Shown: positions 8,541 to 21,100, counted from the first letter of the stretch. The stretch is DNA of 64,000 nucleotides from Rossellomorea aquimaris (GCF_008180865.1 NZ_VTEX01000005.1:62001-126000), one strand, 5' to 3'. Program-made: numbers and translations. Notes: generated by a model from the letters alone, not told the origin.

Positions 8541-8699
8541 ACCATAGCATTGAGGCGTATAAACGGAGTGATTACAGGGGTTTCTCATCCTGTTATAAAA
8601 TCACTAAATATGTCGAAGATGTATAATCAAAGTCAAATGATATCAGTTACACACTCTCATCAGAAAGATTCCTTAACCAACAAGAACTCCATTGGCATT

Positions 8700-9158
8700 C
8701 TATAATAACAACTCATATAATTTCATCACGAGGTACGCAATACCTGCTCCAATAAGTGGTCCGACAGCTACTGCTTTGAAGAATGCCACAGCTAAGACTG
8801 TGCCGAGGACTAAAGCAGTCGTAATATGAGGGTCATCTTCCAACAGAGTTAACCCGCTCTTCGCAATTAACGCCACCGCCATACCAGAAGCCAGGGCAAT
8901 CCACGCATAAGGTGACTTTAATGAGTCATACAGGTCTTTAAGTCCGATCTCACCTGTAGCGATTGGTACCAATACAGCAATCGTGATGATTGTAACACCC
9001 CAGTTAATCCCTTTGGACTGAATGGCCGCAAACACTTTTTCATCGATGCCTGCCAGCTTAAGAATGATTAGAAATGTTACGGCTATAATAATCGACTGGT
9101 TTTTTGCAGCGAACCCAATTCCCAATAGGAGCAACAAAAACAGGAATGCCTGTGACAT
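8700..9158 (-). CDS. ytwI: DUF441/UPF0756 membrane protein (YtwI-like)
   Basis: A 152-residue protein with four to five hydrophobic segments, including a glycine-rich one with ALVLGTVLAVAFFKAVAVGPLIGAG near the C terminus. It is typical of DUF441 (UPF0756) proteins and lies in the ytwI position of B. subtilis between citZ and ytvI. Function unknown. ATG at 9158 with GGATGAGG upstream. It is divergent from ytvI with only 147 nt between the two start codons, so they share a regulatory region. Confidence 0.85.
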   Translation of the reverse strand: MSQAFLFLLLLLGIGFAAKNQSIIIAVTFLIILKLAGIDEKVFAAIQSKGINWGVTIITIAVLVPIATGEIGLKDLYDSLKSPYAWIALASGMAVALIAKSGLTLLEDDPHITTALVLGTVLAVAFFKAVAVGPLIGAGIAYLVMKLYELLL

Positions 9159-9305
9159 AAGTTACCTCATCCTTTCGTAATCATTATCCTGCCATATCAA
9201 CTTTTATCATTTGTTGTAAAATTGAGCAACCTCGTTAAATTAAACTTCCTTTCATTTCCTGTCTCCTTTAAAATAGAAGTAGAAGATCGGGTAGGAGGGA
9301 AGCCC

Positions 9306-10412
9306 TTGAATGTAGAATATGTTTATCGAACGATCCGGTTCATAATCGTTTTAGCCATCATCATGCTCTCGTTGATTTCACTCTATTACATATGGAAGCT
9401 TGCTTATCCCTTTATCATTGCCATTGCCATCGCGTTACTCATCAATCCTCTTGTGAATTGGCTTGAAAAATGGCTCCCCAGGATATGGGCAGTTGCTTTA
9501 TCTCTCATATTGATTATTGCGATCTTTGCGGGACTTATCACCTTATTGATCGCTGAGATTGTTTCCGGTGCGAATTATTTAGCAGAAGAGCTTCCTAAGC
9601 ATGTACAGACCCTGGTCAAATATGCTGAGGATTTCATCGTAGGTCAGGTGATTCCACTATACAACCAGCTATCAGGTTTATTCAAGAACCTTGAAGCCGG
9701 GCAACAGGATACCATTTTAGAAAATGTCCAGACCGCCGGAACGAAAATCGCCACATCTGCAGGGGATTTCCTGCAAAACTTTTTCACCAAATTGCCTCAG
9801 TTGATTTCTTGGATCCCCAACGCGGCATCCGTCTTGATTTTTGCCGCTTTAGCTACATTTTTCATCAGTAAAGACTGGTATACATTATCTTCTAAAGCAG
9901 AGAAAATCATTCCCGGAAAGGCAATGAGCAGCGGGAGAAAAGTATTCATCGATTTGAAAAGGGCCCTATTCGGATTTGTAAGAGCACAGTTCACGCTCAT
10001 ATCCATCACGGCTATCATCGTGTTAATCGGATTAATCATTCTGAGAGTGGATTACGCTATTACCATTGCACTCGTAACGGGTCTCGTTGATATTTTACCG
10101 TACCTTGGCACAGGAGCGGTTTTCGTACCATGGATCATTTATGAGTTCATAACAGGGAACGTCGGATTAGGTATCGGTTTATCCGTTCTCTATTTGGTTG
10201 TCGTGGTACAGCGCCAAATCATGGAGCCGAAAGTCCTGTCATCCAGCATCGGACTCGATCCACTCGCCACCCTGATCGCTCTCTTTGTCGGCTTTAAGCT
10301 AATCGGGTTTCTTGGCTTGATCGTTGGTCCGGTTGTGCTGGTCATTCTATCCACTCTTAAAAGAGCCGGTGTTTTTGAAGATACGTGGAAGTTTATTATG
10401 GGTGTAAAATAG
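9306..10412 (+). CDS. ytvI: AI-2E family transporter, YtvI type
   Basis: A 368-residue polytopic membrane protein of the AI-2E/PerM superfamily with about eight transmembrane segments. The C-terminal signature YLGTGAVFVPW ... QRQIMEPKVLSSSIGLDPLATLIALFVG is clear. B. subtilis YtvI is known for a role in sporulation; the transported substrate is not known. The start is set to the TTG at 9306, which has TAGGAGGG 6 nt upstream. Starting at 9222 would add 28 residues with no Shine-Dalgarno. It converges on fxsA across a shared terminator. Confidence 0.85.
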   Translation: MNVEYVYRTIRFIIVLAIIMLSLISLYYIWKLAYPFIIAIAIALLINPLVNWLEKWLPRIWAVALSLILIIAIFAGLITLLIAEIVSGANYLAEELPKHVQTLVKYAEDFIVGQVIPLYNQLSGLFKNLEAGQQDTILENVQTAGTKIATSAGDFLQNFFTKLPQLISWIPNAASVLIFAALATFFISKDWYTLSSKAEKIIPGKAMSSGRKVFIDLKRALFGFVRAQFTLISITAIIVLIGLIILRVDYAITIALVTGLVDILPYLGTGAVFVPWIIYEFITGNVGLGIGLSVLYLVVVVQRQIMEPKVLSSSIGLDPLATLIALFVGFKLIGFLGLIVGPVVLVILSTLKRAGVFEDTWKFIMGVK

Positions 10413-10415
10413 GAA

Positions 10416-10444
10416 AAAGCACTGCTCCCCGCGAGCAGTGCTTT
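10416..10444. terminator. Bidirectional terminator between ytvI and fxsA
   Basis: A perfect 12-bp stem AAAGCACTGCTC (10416-10427 with 10433-10444) and 5-nt loop, flanked by A-rich sequence on the left and T-rich on the right. It can serve ytvI and the converging fxsA. Confidence 0.85.
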
Positions 10445-10449
10445 CTATA

Positions 10450-10836
10450 TTATCTGTATATAATTACGTTTCCGTTATTGATCCAGCGCTTGAATAACTT
10501 ATAAATGAACGGTTTGAACATTTTACGTGTAGGTGGAAGTAATAGCAGGAATCCGATTGCATCGGTGATAAAACCAGGCGTCAACAGAACGACCCCTCCG
10601 ACCAGAATGCACAATCCATCAATGATGGCATCTCCAGGCAGCTGACCGTACTGCATGTCCTGTTGTGCTTTTCGGAGTGCTTCCATTCCCTGTTTCCTCG
10701 CCAAATAAGCTCCCAGAATTCCTGTTGTAATAATCAGTAAAACGGTTGGGATCAAGCCAAACGCTTGTCCGGAAAGAACAAGCAACCCAATTTCCAATGC
10801 GGGCACGATAATTAACAATAACAATATATATCTCAT
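10450..10836 (-). CDS. fxsA: FxsA family membrane protein
   Basis: A 128-residue FxsA (suppressor of F exclusion) protein with three to four membrane segments. The family pattern is P-A-L-E-I near residue 13, GAYLARKQG, and LLTPGFITDAIGFLLLLPPTR. In E. coli FxsA limits exclusion of phage T7 by the F plasmid; the role in bacilli is unknown. The start is ATG 10836, with GGAGG 8 nt upstream. The location between ytvI and pyk matches B. subtilis ytzA. Confidence 0.9.
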   Translation of the reverse strand: MRYILLLLIIVPALEIGLLVLSGQAFGLIPTVLLIITTGILGAYLARKQGMEALRKAQQDMQYGQLPGDAIIDGLCILVGGVVLLTPGFITDAIGFLLLLPPTRKMFKPFIYKLFKRWINNGNVIIYR

Positions 10837-10931
10837 GAGGAATTCCTCCATAAAATTTAATACTTATTGCTCTAATTATAACATATTAAGAATTTTAAGG
10901 TATTATGTGAGGATTGTTTTAGCTACCGACA

Positions 10932-10964
10932 AAAAGCCAGAGTCCATTCAAGACTCTGGCTTTT
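10932..10964 (-). terminator. Terminator of pfkA-pyk
   Basis: A perfect 13-bp stem AAAAGCCAGAGTC (10932-10944 with 10952-10964) with a 7-nt loop, 11 nt after the pyk stop codon. The T run within and after the 3' arm suits minus-strand transcription. Confidence 0.9.
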
Positions 10965-10975
10965 CACATTTCAAA

Positions 10976-12736
10976 TTATAATACGCTTGCGTGTCCGTTA
11001 TAGATGACACCGCGAGTAGCGTCTACTGTAATTTCCTGACCATTTGTGAATAGAGAAGTGGCATTGTCCACACCAACGACTACAGGAATTCCTAAGTTGA
11101 TACCTACAACTGCTGCATGACTTGTCAGACCGCCTTCTTCAACGATCAAGGCAGAACATTTCTCAAGAGCAGGCATCATGTCTTTATCAGTCCCAATTGT
11201 CACAAGAACTGATCCTGGTGTAGTATTCTTCACTGCTTCATCTGCAGTCATCGCGACTACTGCTTTACCATAAGCAGATCTACGGCCGATTCCTTGACCC
11301 TTTGCAACGACGTCGCCTACCACATGGATTTTCATCAGATTGGTTGTTCCAGATTCACCGATCGGAACACCAGCTGTGATGATAATGCGGTCTCCATGCT
11401 TTGTCATTCCTGAATTGACGCTTTCTTCTACTGCCATATCAAGCATTTCGTCAGTAGTCGTCACTTTACGTCCAACTGTAGGGTAAACGCCCCAGACAAG
11501 TGCCAATCGACGTGATACGGAATCTGTTCCTGTTACTGCTACGATTGGAGCTTTTGGACGGTATTTGGAAATCATGCGTGCTGTGTGCCCGCTTTCCGTT
11601 GGAGCCACAATTGCATTAACGTCAAGGTTAAGAGCCGTGTGCGCTACAGATTGCCCGATGGCATCCGTCATATTATGCTCACTGTCTTTGCTGCGTGCCG
11701 CCAGGATATCATTGAAGTTAAGGGCTGTTTCCGCTCTTGAAGCAATGTTGTGCATCGTTTGGACCGCTTCAACAGGATACGTACCTGCAGCTGTTTCACC
11801 CGATAGCATGATCGCGTCTGTACCATCGAAGATCGCATTGGCTACGTCACTTGCTTCTGCTCTTGTCGGTCTAGGGTTGCGTTGCATGGAATCAAGCATT
11901 TGAGTTGCCGTGATGACAGGCTTACCCATTGAGTTGCATTTCTTGATCAACATTTTTTGGACCAATGGTACTTCTTCAGCAGGGATTTCAACACCAAGAT
12001 CTCCACGAGCGACCATCAATCCGTCTGATACTTCAAGGATTTCATTGATATTGTCTACACCCTCTTGATTCTCGATCTTAGGGATGATTTGAATGTGGGA
12101 AGCGTCATGTTCTTCCAATAATTGACGGATTTCCAGTACATCAGAGGCACGGCGAACGAATGATGCCGCAATAAAGTCGACACCTTGCCCAATACCGAAT
12201 ACGATATCCTGAGCATCTTTATCCGTAATCCCTGGAAGGTTTACGGAAACACCAGGAACGTTTACACCTTTTTTGTTCTTTAACACACCGCTATTGGCAA
12301 CATACGTATGAATCTCGCCATTCGCTTTATCGATTTCCGTTACTTCCAATCCGATCAGACCATCGTCAAGAAGGATTTTGGAACCAACATGAACATCGTC
12401 GATTAATCCTTCGTATGTAACGGAGAATTTCTCAGTTGTTCCCAGTACTTCATTCATGGAAACGATGACGTTCGAACCTTGTGTTAATTCAATGGCACCA
12501 TCTTCCATATTATTCGTACGGATTTCCGGACCTTTTGTATCAAGAAGGATCCCGACTGTTTTACCGGCTTTTTCGGCTGCTTCACGGATATTAACGATTC
12601 TCTGTCCATGTTCTTCATGGTCACCATGTGAGAAGTTTAAGCGGGAAACATTCATTCCGGCTTCGATCAGTTGTGATAACTTTTCTACACTCTCACTTGC
12701 AGGACCGATCGTACATACTATTTTCGTTTTTCTCAT
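10976..12736 (-). CDS. pyk: Pyruvate kinase with C-terminal PEP-utilizer domain
   Basis: 586 residues, the long Bacillus form. It makes pyruvate and ATP from phosphoenolpyruvate and ADP. The N-terminal barrel starts [11 protein letters not shown] and carries the substrate/metal motif [12 protein letters not shown] and [12 protein letters not shown]. The last about 110 residues are the extra swivelling domain related to PEP synthase/PPDK, with a conserved histidine in [11 protein letters not shown]. The gene lies 30 nt after pfkA, so the two are one operon. Confidence 0.97.
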   Translation of the reverse strand: MRKTKIVCTIGPASESVEKLSQLIEAGMNVSRLNFSHGDHEEHGQRIVNIREAAEKAGKTVGILLDTKGPEIRTNNMEDGAIELTQGSNVIVSMNEVLGTTEKFSVTYEGLIDDVHVGSKILLDDGLIGLEVTEIDKANGEIHTYVANSGVLKNKKGVNVPGVSVNLPGITDKDAQDIVFGIGQGVDFIAASFVRRASDVLEIRQLLEEHDASHIQIIPKIENQEGVDNINEILEVSDGLMVARGDLGVEIPAEEVPLVQKMLIKKCNSMGKPVITATQMLDSMQRNPRPTRAEASDVANAIFDGTDAIMLSGETAAGTYPVEAVQTMHNIASRAETALNFNDILAARSKDSEHNMTDAIGQSVAHTALNLDVNAIVAPTESGHTARMISKYRPKAPIVAVTGTDSVSRRLALVWGVYPTVGRKVTTTDEMLDMAVEESVNSGMTKHGDRIIITAGVPIGESGTTNLMKIHVVGDVVAKGQGIGRRSAYGKAVVAMTADEAVKNTTPGSVLVTIGTDKDMMPALEKCSALIVEEGGLTSHAAVVGINLGIPVVVGVDNATSLFTNGQEITVDATRGVIYNGHASVL

Positions 12737-12766
12737 TTTCTTTACCTCCTGAAATCTTACAACAAT

Positions 12767-13825
<1,059 letters not shown>

Positions 13826-14027
13826 CTATCCTGTTGCATTCATTACATTATTATGGACCAATAGACTATGGATTATTTCTAAAATAACACGAAGATACAA
13901 GGTTCTCAACAAGTTACTCGAAGGAAATGCTAAAGACGAAATAATCTATTAAATGGAAGCGTTTTAATTGTTAAAACCTTCAAAATACCGTCACAAAACT
14001 TTAATTTGATGGAAAATTAATGAAAAA

Positions 14028-14059
14028 GACTGACAAATGGTATTTCCTATTTGTCAGTC
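14028..14059 (-). terminator. Terminator of the accDA transcript
   Basis: A perfect 11-bp stem GACTGACAAAT (14028-14038 with 14049-14059), followed on the minus strand by TTTTTCATT, 9 nt after the accA stop. Confidence 0.9.
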
Positions 14060-14068
14060 CATAGTTCA

Positions 14069-15049
14069 TTATGATTTTACCCCAATTAAATCATTTAAAA
14101 CAGAATATTCACCCATCGCTTTAAATTTTTCATAGCGATGCTGTATCAATTCATCTTTCTTCATTGGGATTAATTCTTTCAAGGATGCCTTTAGTACATC
14201 ATTGATATATTGTGCTTGCTCTTCGACATCTTTATGAGCACCGCCTTTGACTTCCGTAACGATTTCATCAATGATTCCAAGCTCCTTCAAATCCGGTGCT
14301 GTGATCTTCATGGATTCAGCCGCACGTTTCGCTTGTGTAGAATCCTTCCACAGGATGGCTGCCGCCCCTTCAGGTGAAATTACGGAGTAAGTGGAGTTTT
14401 CAAGCATATGGATATGGTTTCCGACTCCCAGTGCCAGGGCACCCCCACTACCACCTTCACCGATGACCATGCAGATAACGGGAACGGTCAAGCCTGCCAT
14501 CTCTACAAGATTTCTTGCAATGGCTTCACTTTGCCCTCTTTCCTCTGCCGCTTTACCGGGATATGCCCCCTTTGTATCAATAAAGCAGATGATCGGTCGA
14601 TTGAACTTGTCCGCTTGCTTCATCAAGCGTAAGGCTTTTCGGTACCCTTCCGGATGAGGCATCCCAAAGTTCCGGCGAATATTTTCTTTTGTATCTTTCC
14701 CTCTTTGGTGGCCGATGATGGTCACCGGGACAGCATGAAATTTCCCTACGCCTGAAACAATGGCTTCGTCATCCCCATACAGACGGTCACCATGCATTTC
14801 GATGAAGTCCGTAAAGAGATAGCCGATATAATCAAGCGTCGTCGGGCGATTGGGATGTCGAGCTACCTGAACCCTTTCCCAAGGCTTCATGTTTTCATAG
14901 ATATCATTTTCAAGCTTCGTGAGCCTGCTCTCCAATTTCTCGATTTCATTTGATAAATCGACGTCTGAATTTTGAGTGAACTCCTTCAGCTCGGCTATTT
15001 TTTTCTTGAGCTCAAGTACAGGCTTTTCAAATTCCATCTCATTTACCAT
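14069..15049 (-). CDS. accA: Acetyl-CoA carboxylase, carboxyltransferase subunit alpha
   Basis: 326 residues. It forms, with AccD, the carboxyltransferase that moves CO2 from biotin to acetyl-CoA to give malonyl-CoA for fatty acid synthesis. The family motifs [33 protein letters not shown] and the oxyanion-forming [15 protein letters not shown] are present. ATG at 15049 overlaps the accD stop, so the two subunits are translationally coupled. The N-terminal 60 residues are a predicted coiled region, usual for AccA. Confidence 0.96.
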   Translation of the reverse strand: MVNEMEFEKPVLELKKKIAELKEFTQNSDVDLSNEIEKLESRLTKLENDIYENMKPWERVQVARHPNRPTTLDYIGYLFTDFIEMHGDRLYGDDEAIVSGVGKFHAVPVTIIGHQRGKDTKENIRRNFGMPHPEGYRKALRLMKQADKFNRPIICFIDTKGAYPGKAAEERGQSEAIARNLVEMAGLTVPVICMVIGEGGSGGALALGVGNHIHMLENSTYSVISPEGAAAILWKDSTQAKRAAESMKITAPDLKELGIIDEIVTEVKGGAHKDVEEQAQYINDVLKASLKELIPMKKDELIQHRYEKFKAMGEYSVLNDLIGVKS

Positions 15050-15912
15050 GGCAGATCACCGTCCCACTGATGTATATCAAGTACTGTCCCGATTTTCTCT
15101 TTTAACTCGAGCCTCGAGATGACTCCGTCAAGTTGACCATGCTTCAATAAAAATTCTGATGTTTGGAAGTCTTCCGGTAAGTCTTCCCTGATCGTCTGCT
15201 CAATGATCCTTCTGCCTGCGAAGCCAATAAGTGCACCCGGCTCAGCAAAATTATAATCCCCTACGGATGCGAAACTAGCGGATACCCCGCCTGTCGTTGG
15301 GTGCGTCATGATCGAGATGAAGAGTCCTCCATTTTCACTCAATCGATTAAGTGCCACACTGGTCTTGGCCATCTGCATCAAGGAAAGGACACCTTCCTGC
15401 ATTCTCGCGCCTCCAGATGCCGTGAAGATGATGAATGGGACTTTTCGCTTGTCGGCTTCTTCGATGGCTCTCGTAATTTTCTCTCCGACCACAGAGCCCA
15501 TACTTCCCATTCTGAAGCGTGAATCCATGATGGCCGTCACCACTTCGATTCCGTTTACCTTACCTGAACCAGTTAATACTGCTTCATTCATACCTGTCTT
15601 CTTCCGATCCTTTTCCACTTTTCCTTCATAATCAGGAAACCCCAGGGGATTCCCGGAAACAAGATCATGATCAAGCTCTTTAAAGGTACCTTCATCTATA
15701 AAACTATCGACTCTCTCTGGTGAGCTCATCCCATGATGGAATCCGCAATGAATGCACACCTTTAAGTTTTTTTGAAGTTCTTTCGTGTACATGATCTTTT
15801 TGCAATCAGGACATTTCGTCATGATGCCTTCTGGAACGTCGTGTTTAGCCGCTTCAGAAGGGATCGTTGCATATTTTTTCTTTTTGGATTTATTAAAAAG
15901 TTCCTTAAGCAA
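15043..15912 (-). CDS. accD: Acetyl-CoA carboxylase, carboxyltransferase subunit beta
   Basis: 289 residues. It has the N-terminal zinc ribbon C-x2-C ... C-x2-C (KCPDCKK and VCIHCGF, residues about 34-58) and the crotonase-like carboxyltransferase core with GARMQEG and [14 protein letters not shown]. It partners AccA. It starts at ATG 15912 after GGAGGTTTCACC-type Shine-Dalgarno. It is downstream of the malic enzyme and FadR-like regulator genes with a gap of about 160 nt to the latter. Confidence 0.96.
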   Translation of the reverse strand: MLKELFNKSKKKKYATIPSEAAKHDVPEGIMTKCPDCKKIMYTKELQKNLKVCIHCGFHHGMSSPERVDSFIDEGTFKELDHDLVSGNPLGFPDYEGKVEKDRKKTGMNEAVLTGSGKVNGIEVVTAIMDSRFRMGSMGSVVGEKITRAIEEADKRKVPFIIFTASGGARMQEGVLSLMQMAKTSVALNRLSENGGLFISIMTHPTTGGVSASFASVGDYNFAEPGALIGFAGRRIIEQTIREDLPEDFQTSEFLLKHGQLDGVISRLELKEKIGTVLDIHQWDGDLPW

Positions 15913-16075
15913 GGTGAAACCTCCTTAACTAATTACAGTAGCTTATACGTCTTCTGAAGGAAAAAAATGAAGGTGATACAGCTTTAAAATCAATTTCCCA
16001 GGGACAGCTTCCGCTTTCATTTCTAGTAGTAAATGCACATATATAACTGCTTGACTATCAGTTTAATGGAAAGGT

Positions 16076-16735
16076 TTAAAAAAAGATGTTGGAAATTGTC
16101 GCATCATTATCGACAATTTCCCTGACCCTTTTATACTTCTCTTGCACAGTCTCTTTATCTTGGTTTTCTATTCCTTGAAGCATTCGGGTAATCTCTTCTC
16201 TCATTCGCTCCGTAATCTTGATTTCTCCACAAATCAATGTTTCAAAATCATTTAAGATATTCCAAATCCGTTGAGCCAAATGATTGGCATTCATCATCAC
16301 GATATCCCTGAACACATCATCCAGGTTTTCCGCTTCTGACACTTTCTCAAAAAGGGCATCCATCTTCTTTTTTTCTGAAAATAGATCTTTCAGCGCTTCT
16401 TTTTCAATCATCATTTTCGTATAAAGAATATCTTCCTGGGCTTTATGGTCCTCGAGGATGAACATTCCTAACAAATCGATGAGGTGATGATCCCGAAAGT
16501 CCCTTAAAAAGGTACCTTCGCCTCTTTTGGTTTCAATCAGGCCCAACAATTCCAATGCCCGTAATGCTTCCCTTACAGAAGAGCGCCCAACGTTCAATCG
16601 TTCGGACAGCTCTCTTTCAGAAGGGATCTTATCACCCGGCTTGAGGCCGTCTTTAGATATCATTTCTCGTAATTGGTGAACAATTCCAATATATACTTTA
16701 GCGTGGGAATGGAGAGAGTTCACTTCTGACATCAT
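16076..16735 (-). CDS. FadR-subfamily GntR transcriptional regulator
   Basis: 219 residues. The N-terminal winged helix carries the GntR signature PGDKIPSERELSERLNVGRSSVREALRALELLGLIETKRGEGTF (split here only for reading: residues about 34-78). The C-terminal helical domain (about 90-219) is of FCD type but short and divergent. Proteins like this sit between malic enzyme and accD in many bacilli. The gene overlaps the ytsJ stop by 4 nt, so it is coupled to malic enzyme. A FadR-type palindrome upstream of ytsJ is a good candidate for its operator. The effector is unknown; an acyl-CoA or organic acid would fit the context. Confidence 0.85.
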   Translation of the reverse strand: MMSEVNSLHSHAKVYIGIVHQLREMISKDGLKPGDKIPSERELSERLNVGRSSVREALRALELLGLIETKRGEGTFLRDFRDHHLIDLLGMFILEDHKAQEDILYTKMMIEKEALKDLFSEKKKMDALFEKVSEAENLDDVFRDIVMMNANHLAQRIWNILNDFETLICGEIKITERMREEITRMLQGIENQDKETVQEKYKRVREIVDNDATISNIFF

Positions 16736-17970
16736 TCACTCTTCCCGATTACCGCTAAATCTTCTGTCTTTTTGCGAATATCTTCCGGATCCACCTTTAA
16801 ACGTGCCACTCCCGTCTCCATGGCGGCCTTTGCGACTGCAGCTGCAACAGCAGGTGCTACACGCTTATCAAATGGTGCAGGGATGACGTAATCCTCATTC
16901 AACTCGTCTTCTCCGATTAAAGCCGCAATCGCTTCAACAGCAGCTTGTTTCATCTTCTCATTGATATGAGTGGCGCGAACATCCAGTGCCCCACGGAAAA
17001 TACCAGGGAATGCAAGGACATTATTTACCTGATTAGGAAAATCGGATCGACCGGTTCCAACCACTTTTGCTCCAGCCGCTTTTGCCAACTGAGGCATAAT
17101 TTCAGGCACAGGATTGGCCATAGCGAAGATAATCGGGTCCTGTTTCATAGAGGCCACCATTTCTTCTGTTAACGCTCCTGCAACAGAAACACCGATGAAT
17201 ACGTCTGCATCTTTTAGTACTTCTGTCAGTCCACCTTTGATCTGATCACGATTCGTAAACTTGGCTACTTCGTCCTTGATTCCATTCATTCCTTCGGGAC
17301 GACCTTCGTAAATCGCTCCCTTGGAATCACACATAATGATGTCTCTCACACCATAACGGTAAAGAAGCTTAATAATCGCCATGCCCGCGGCACCGGCTCC
17401 ATTTGCCACTACTTTGATTTCTGACATCTTCTTCCCAACAATCTTGAGCGCGTTCACCAGACCTGCCACAGTTACAATGGCTGTACCATGTTGATCATCA
17501 TGAAACACAGGGATATTGGTCTCTTTCTTCAAGCGCTCTTCGATTTCAAAGCAATTCGGAGCTGCTATGTCTTCTAAATTCACTCCGCCAAAGGTAGGCT
17601 CAAGAAGTTTAACGGTTTCTACAATCTTGTCCACATCCGTTGTGTTCAAACAGATTGGAAACGCATCAACACCGGCAAAGCTCTTGAATAGAACCGCTTT
17701 ACCTTCCATAACAGGCAAGGAAGCTTCCGGCCCTATATTTCCAAGACCTAAAACTGCCGTACCATCTGAAACAACGGCTACCATATTCCCTTTCATTGTG
17801 TAATCGTAAACCGTTTCAGGCTTGTCATAAATGACTTTACACGGTTCTGCCACCCCTGGGGAATAAGCCAGGCTCAGGTCTTCCGCATTCCGGACCTCCA
17901 CCTTGGATGTTGTTTCTAATTTCCCTTTGTTTACCCGATGCATATGCAGAGCTTCTTCACGCAATGACAA
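16732..17970 (-). CDS. ytsJ: NAD(P)-dependent malic enzyme
   Basis: 412 residues, the length of the short bacterial malic enzymes. It decarboxylates malate to pyruvate with reduction of NADP+ (B. subtilis YtsJ prefers NADP). Visible are AYSPGVAEPC, the metal-site segment EDIAAPNCFEIEERL with FHDDQHGTAIV, and the nucleotide-binding GAGAAGMAI. It starts at TTG 17970, with AAGGAG 8 nt upstream. It is the first gene of the ytsJ-gntR(-accD-accA) cluster, linking NADPH and pyruvate supply with fatty acid synthesis. Confidence 0.93.
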   Translation of the reverse strand: MSLREEALHMHRVNKGKLETTSKVEVRNAEDLSLAYSPGVAEPCKVIYDKPETVYDYTMKGNMVAVVSDGTAVLGLGNIGPEASLPVMEGKAVLFKSFAGVDAFPICLNTTDVDKIVETVKLLEPTFGGVNLEDIAAPNCFEIEERLKKETNIPVFHDDQHGTAIVTVAGLVNALKIVGKKMSEIKVVANGAGAAGMAIIKLLYRYGVRDIIMCDSKGAIYEGRPEGMNGIKDEVAKFTNRDQIKGGLTEVLKDADVFIGVSVAGALTEEMVASMKQDPIIFAMANPVPEIMPQLAKAAGAKVVGTGRSDFPNQVNNVLAFPGIFRGALDVRATHINEKMKQAAVEAIAALIGEDELNEDYVIPAPFDKRVAPAVAAAVAKAAMETGVARLKVDPEDIRKKTEDLAVIGKSE

Positions 17971-18072
17971 TCAACTCACTCCTTCTGTTTCTTTACATGC
18001 TATATGTCGATCCATGATTCACATAAATCTTCTAAATGTACATGATATATAGTGAAAAAAATAAAGTTATAG

Positions 18073-18089
18073 AGGTGGTCTGACCACCT
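18073..18089. promoter_or_regulatory. FadR-type palindromic operator upstream of ytsJ
   Basis: AGGTGGTCTGACCACCT is a perfect palindrome around a central T. Its core TGGTCNGACCA is the consensus core of E. coli FadR and close to other FadR-subfamily GntR sites. It lies about 100 nt upstream of ytsJ, whose operon encodes a FadR-subfamily regulator. It could instead be a short hairpin behind dnaE, but the T run is on the wrong side for that gene. Confidence 0.5.
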
Positions 18090-18134
18090 TTTTCTATTAA
18101 ACAATAATATAAATATTGGTTTTAGTAAAGTATG

Positions 18135-21100
18135 TTATTGTAATATGACATTTGCCTCACCCAGAACCTGCTGCATTTCCCTAAGAGCCTCTTGAGACGG
18201 GGACACACGTAAATGGTCCGGAAGCTGGACACTCTTTTTTTCACGTTCATAATAAACGATGACAGGATTCTCCCCTTTGAATCGGTTAATCGTTTGATGA
18301 ATACGCTGCGTACACGCCTCTTCATCCTGACCGACGGGAATTTTCAAATAGAGCTTTTGATCCACTGCTTTCACTCTCGCCTGCACTTCTTCCATCGCTT
18401 CCACCTGATTCACAATGAACTGAAGCTTATCGTTCCGTTCTTCAACATTTCCACCAAACAGGAGGATATTCCCTTCTTTTAGTCGAGTCATATTATTTCG
18501 ATAGACATTCGGAAACACCACCGCTTCGATCTCGCCACTTTCATCACCGATTTCAAGGAAGGCCATCACTTCCCCTTTTTTGGTCCGGATGGATTTCACT
18601 CCGGTAATATAACCGCCGAATGTGATTTTCGACCCCTTATGAAGATCGGCTATTTGCTGTAAGCCAAGATCATCATACAGGTGACGGTAGGATGAAACGG
18701 GATGGTCAGATAAGTAAAGACCCAGCACCTGCTTCTCGAATTGAAGCTTGATATCGATCGTCATATCCTCTACTTCGACATGCTTAGGCTTTAACAGGAA
18801 CGCTTCTTCCTCATGAAACAGATCGGGATCCCCTTCAGGGTTGACAAGTTCCGCATGCTGGGCCGCTACATCAAGGCTTGCAAGCAGCGTGGCACGGTCC
18901 ATTCCGAATTCATCGAACGCCCCAGACAATACTAAATTTTCGAGGATTTTCCGGTTAATCGTTTTGGAAGATACCCTCATGCAAACATCAAACAGGTCCT
19001 GAAATGGTTTTTCTTTTCTGGCACGGATGATTTCCTTTAAAGCAGCTGCCCCTATTCCTTTGATAGCCCCTAAGCTGTAACGGATTCTGTTCTTACTTTC
19101 TACCGTAAATACAAATTGACTCGTATTAATGGATGGGGGCAGGATCTCAATATCATAAAGCTTTGCTTCCCGGATATACTGAGCCACTTTCGTCTCATTT
19201 CCCACTACCGATGTCAGGAGGGATGATAAGAAAAAAGCAGGGTAATGTGCCTTTAAATAAGCCAATTGATAGGCGATCATACTATAGGCAACAGCATGGG
19301 ATCGGTTGAATCCATAATCTGCGAATCTGACAATCAAGTCATAAATGGTGTGCGCGACTTCTTCGGTATATCCTTTCCGTATTGAACCGGAAACAAAATG
19401 CTCCCGTTCCTGATCGAGGACATCCTTTTTCTTCTTCGAAACCGCTCTTCTGAGCAAATCTGCTTCCCCTAGGGAGAAACCGGCCATTTTCGAAGCAATT
19501 TGCATGATTTGTTCCTGATATACAATGACGCCGTAAGTCATTTCAAGAATCGGCTTTAAGTCAGGCAAAGGATAGTCCACCTTCTCCACGCCGTGCTTCC
19601 GTTTAATATACGTCGGGATGTTTTCCATTGGCCCCGGACGGTACAACGCGTTAACGGCCACAATATCTTCAAATGAATTAGGCTTCAGTCTTTTTAATAC
19701 ATTGCGCATTCCTTCTGATTCAAGTTGAAAAATCCCATTGGTCAGTCCTTTACTTAATAATTCAAAGGTTTTAGGATCATTCATGGGTATAGACTCAATG
19801 GAGAATGATTTATTGGTTCCCATTTGAACGTTCTTCACAATTCTTTCTAAAATACTTAGATTACGGAGTCCGAGGAAATCCATTTTCAACAAACCGATTT
19901 CTTCCAGTATATCCATAGAGAATTGAGTCAGATGGATTCCGGATGAACTTCCCTGGATGGGTACCCACTGCACTAACGGAGCTTCACTCATCACGACTCC
20001 CGCCGCATGGGTCGACGTGTGTCTTGGAAGTCCTTCAAGTTTAAGAGCCGTCTGAAATAATTTCTTATAATGATCAGAGCTCGTCACAAATTCGCGGAAT
20101 CCCTTAGACTTTTCATAGGCTTCCTGCAGTGTGATCCCCAACTGATTCGGGACAAGCTTGGATACTTGTTCCTGCTCCTTCATATTCAAGCCGAATACAC
20201 GACCTGTATCACGAAGGGCTGCCTTTGCTGCAAAGGTCCCGAACGTAATGATCTGGGCAACGTGAAGACTCCCATACTTCCCTTCCACATACTCGATCAC
20301 TTCGTCCCGTCGGTGATCGGGAAAATCGATATCAATATCCGGCATGGAAACCCGTTCAGGATTTAAAAATCGTTCAAACAGCAAATGATGTTCGATCGGA
20401 TCCACATCTGTAATCCTCAATGCGTAAGATACCAGGGAACCCGCTGCAGATCCCCTTCCCGGTCCAGTCAGGATCTTTCTTTCCTTGGCATACTTCATAA
20501 AATCCCAGACAATCAGGAAGTAATCGCTGAATCCCATCCTGCCGATGACTTCAAGCTCATAATCCAATCGTTCTATGTACTCATCGGAAACCGACTCTAC
20601 CCTTTCACTCAGGCCTTTCTCACAAAGGTGGGTCAATTCCTGAAGGGCTGATACTCCCTCAGGCAGAGTATATTTCGGGAGGAGCTGCTGATGGAAAGGG
20701 ATGGTCAGGTGACACTGATCGGCAATCTTCATCGTGTTTTCAAGCTCCGTTACATGATCAGAAAACAACTCCACCATCTGCTCTTTGGACTTGAAGTAGT
20801 ACTCCTGTGAACCTAATACGTCCCTGTCATCTTCAGACAGCTTCACACCGTCCCTGATCGCACCCATGCATTCATGGGCGAAATGATCTTCCTGGTCTAA
20901 ATACTGAACATCATTGGTAGCCACCATATCCGTTCCCGTCTCTTCAGCTACCTGCTGCAGCAAAGGAATAAGTGTATCTTCAGACGGAATCCCATGCTTT
21001 TGAAGGCTTAAGTAAAAGGAATTCCTGCCAAAGATCTGTTGATAGGTGTGGATGCATTCCTTTGCTTTTTCACTTTCATCATTCAATAACAGGTTCTCAA

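Noticed and set aside
18073-18089. dnaE terminator
   Set aside because: The T run is on the plus-strand side of the stem, while dnaE is on the minus strand; the operator reading fits better, though not proven.
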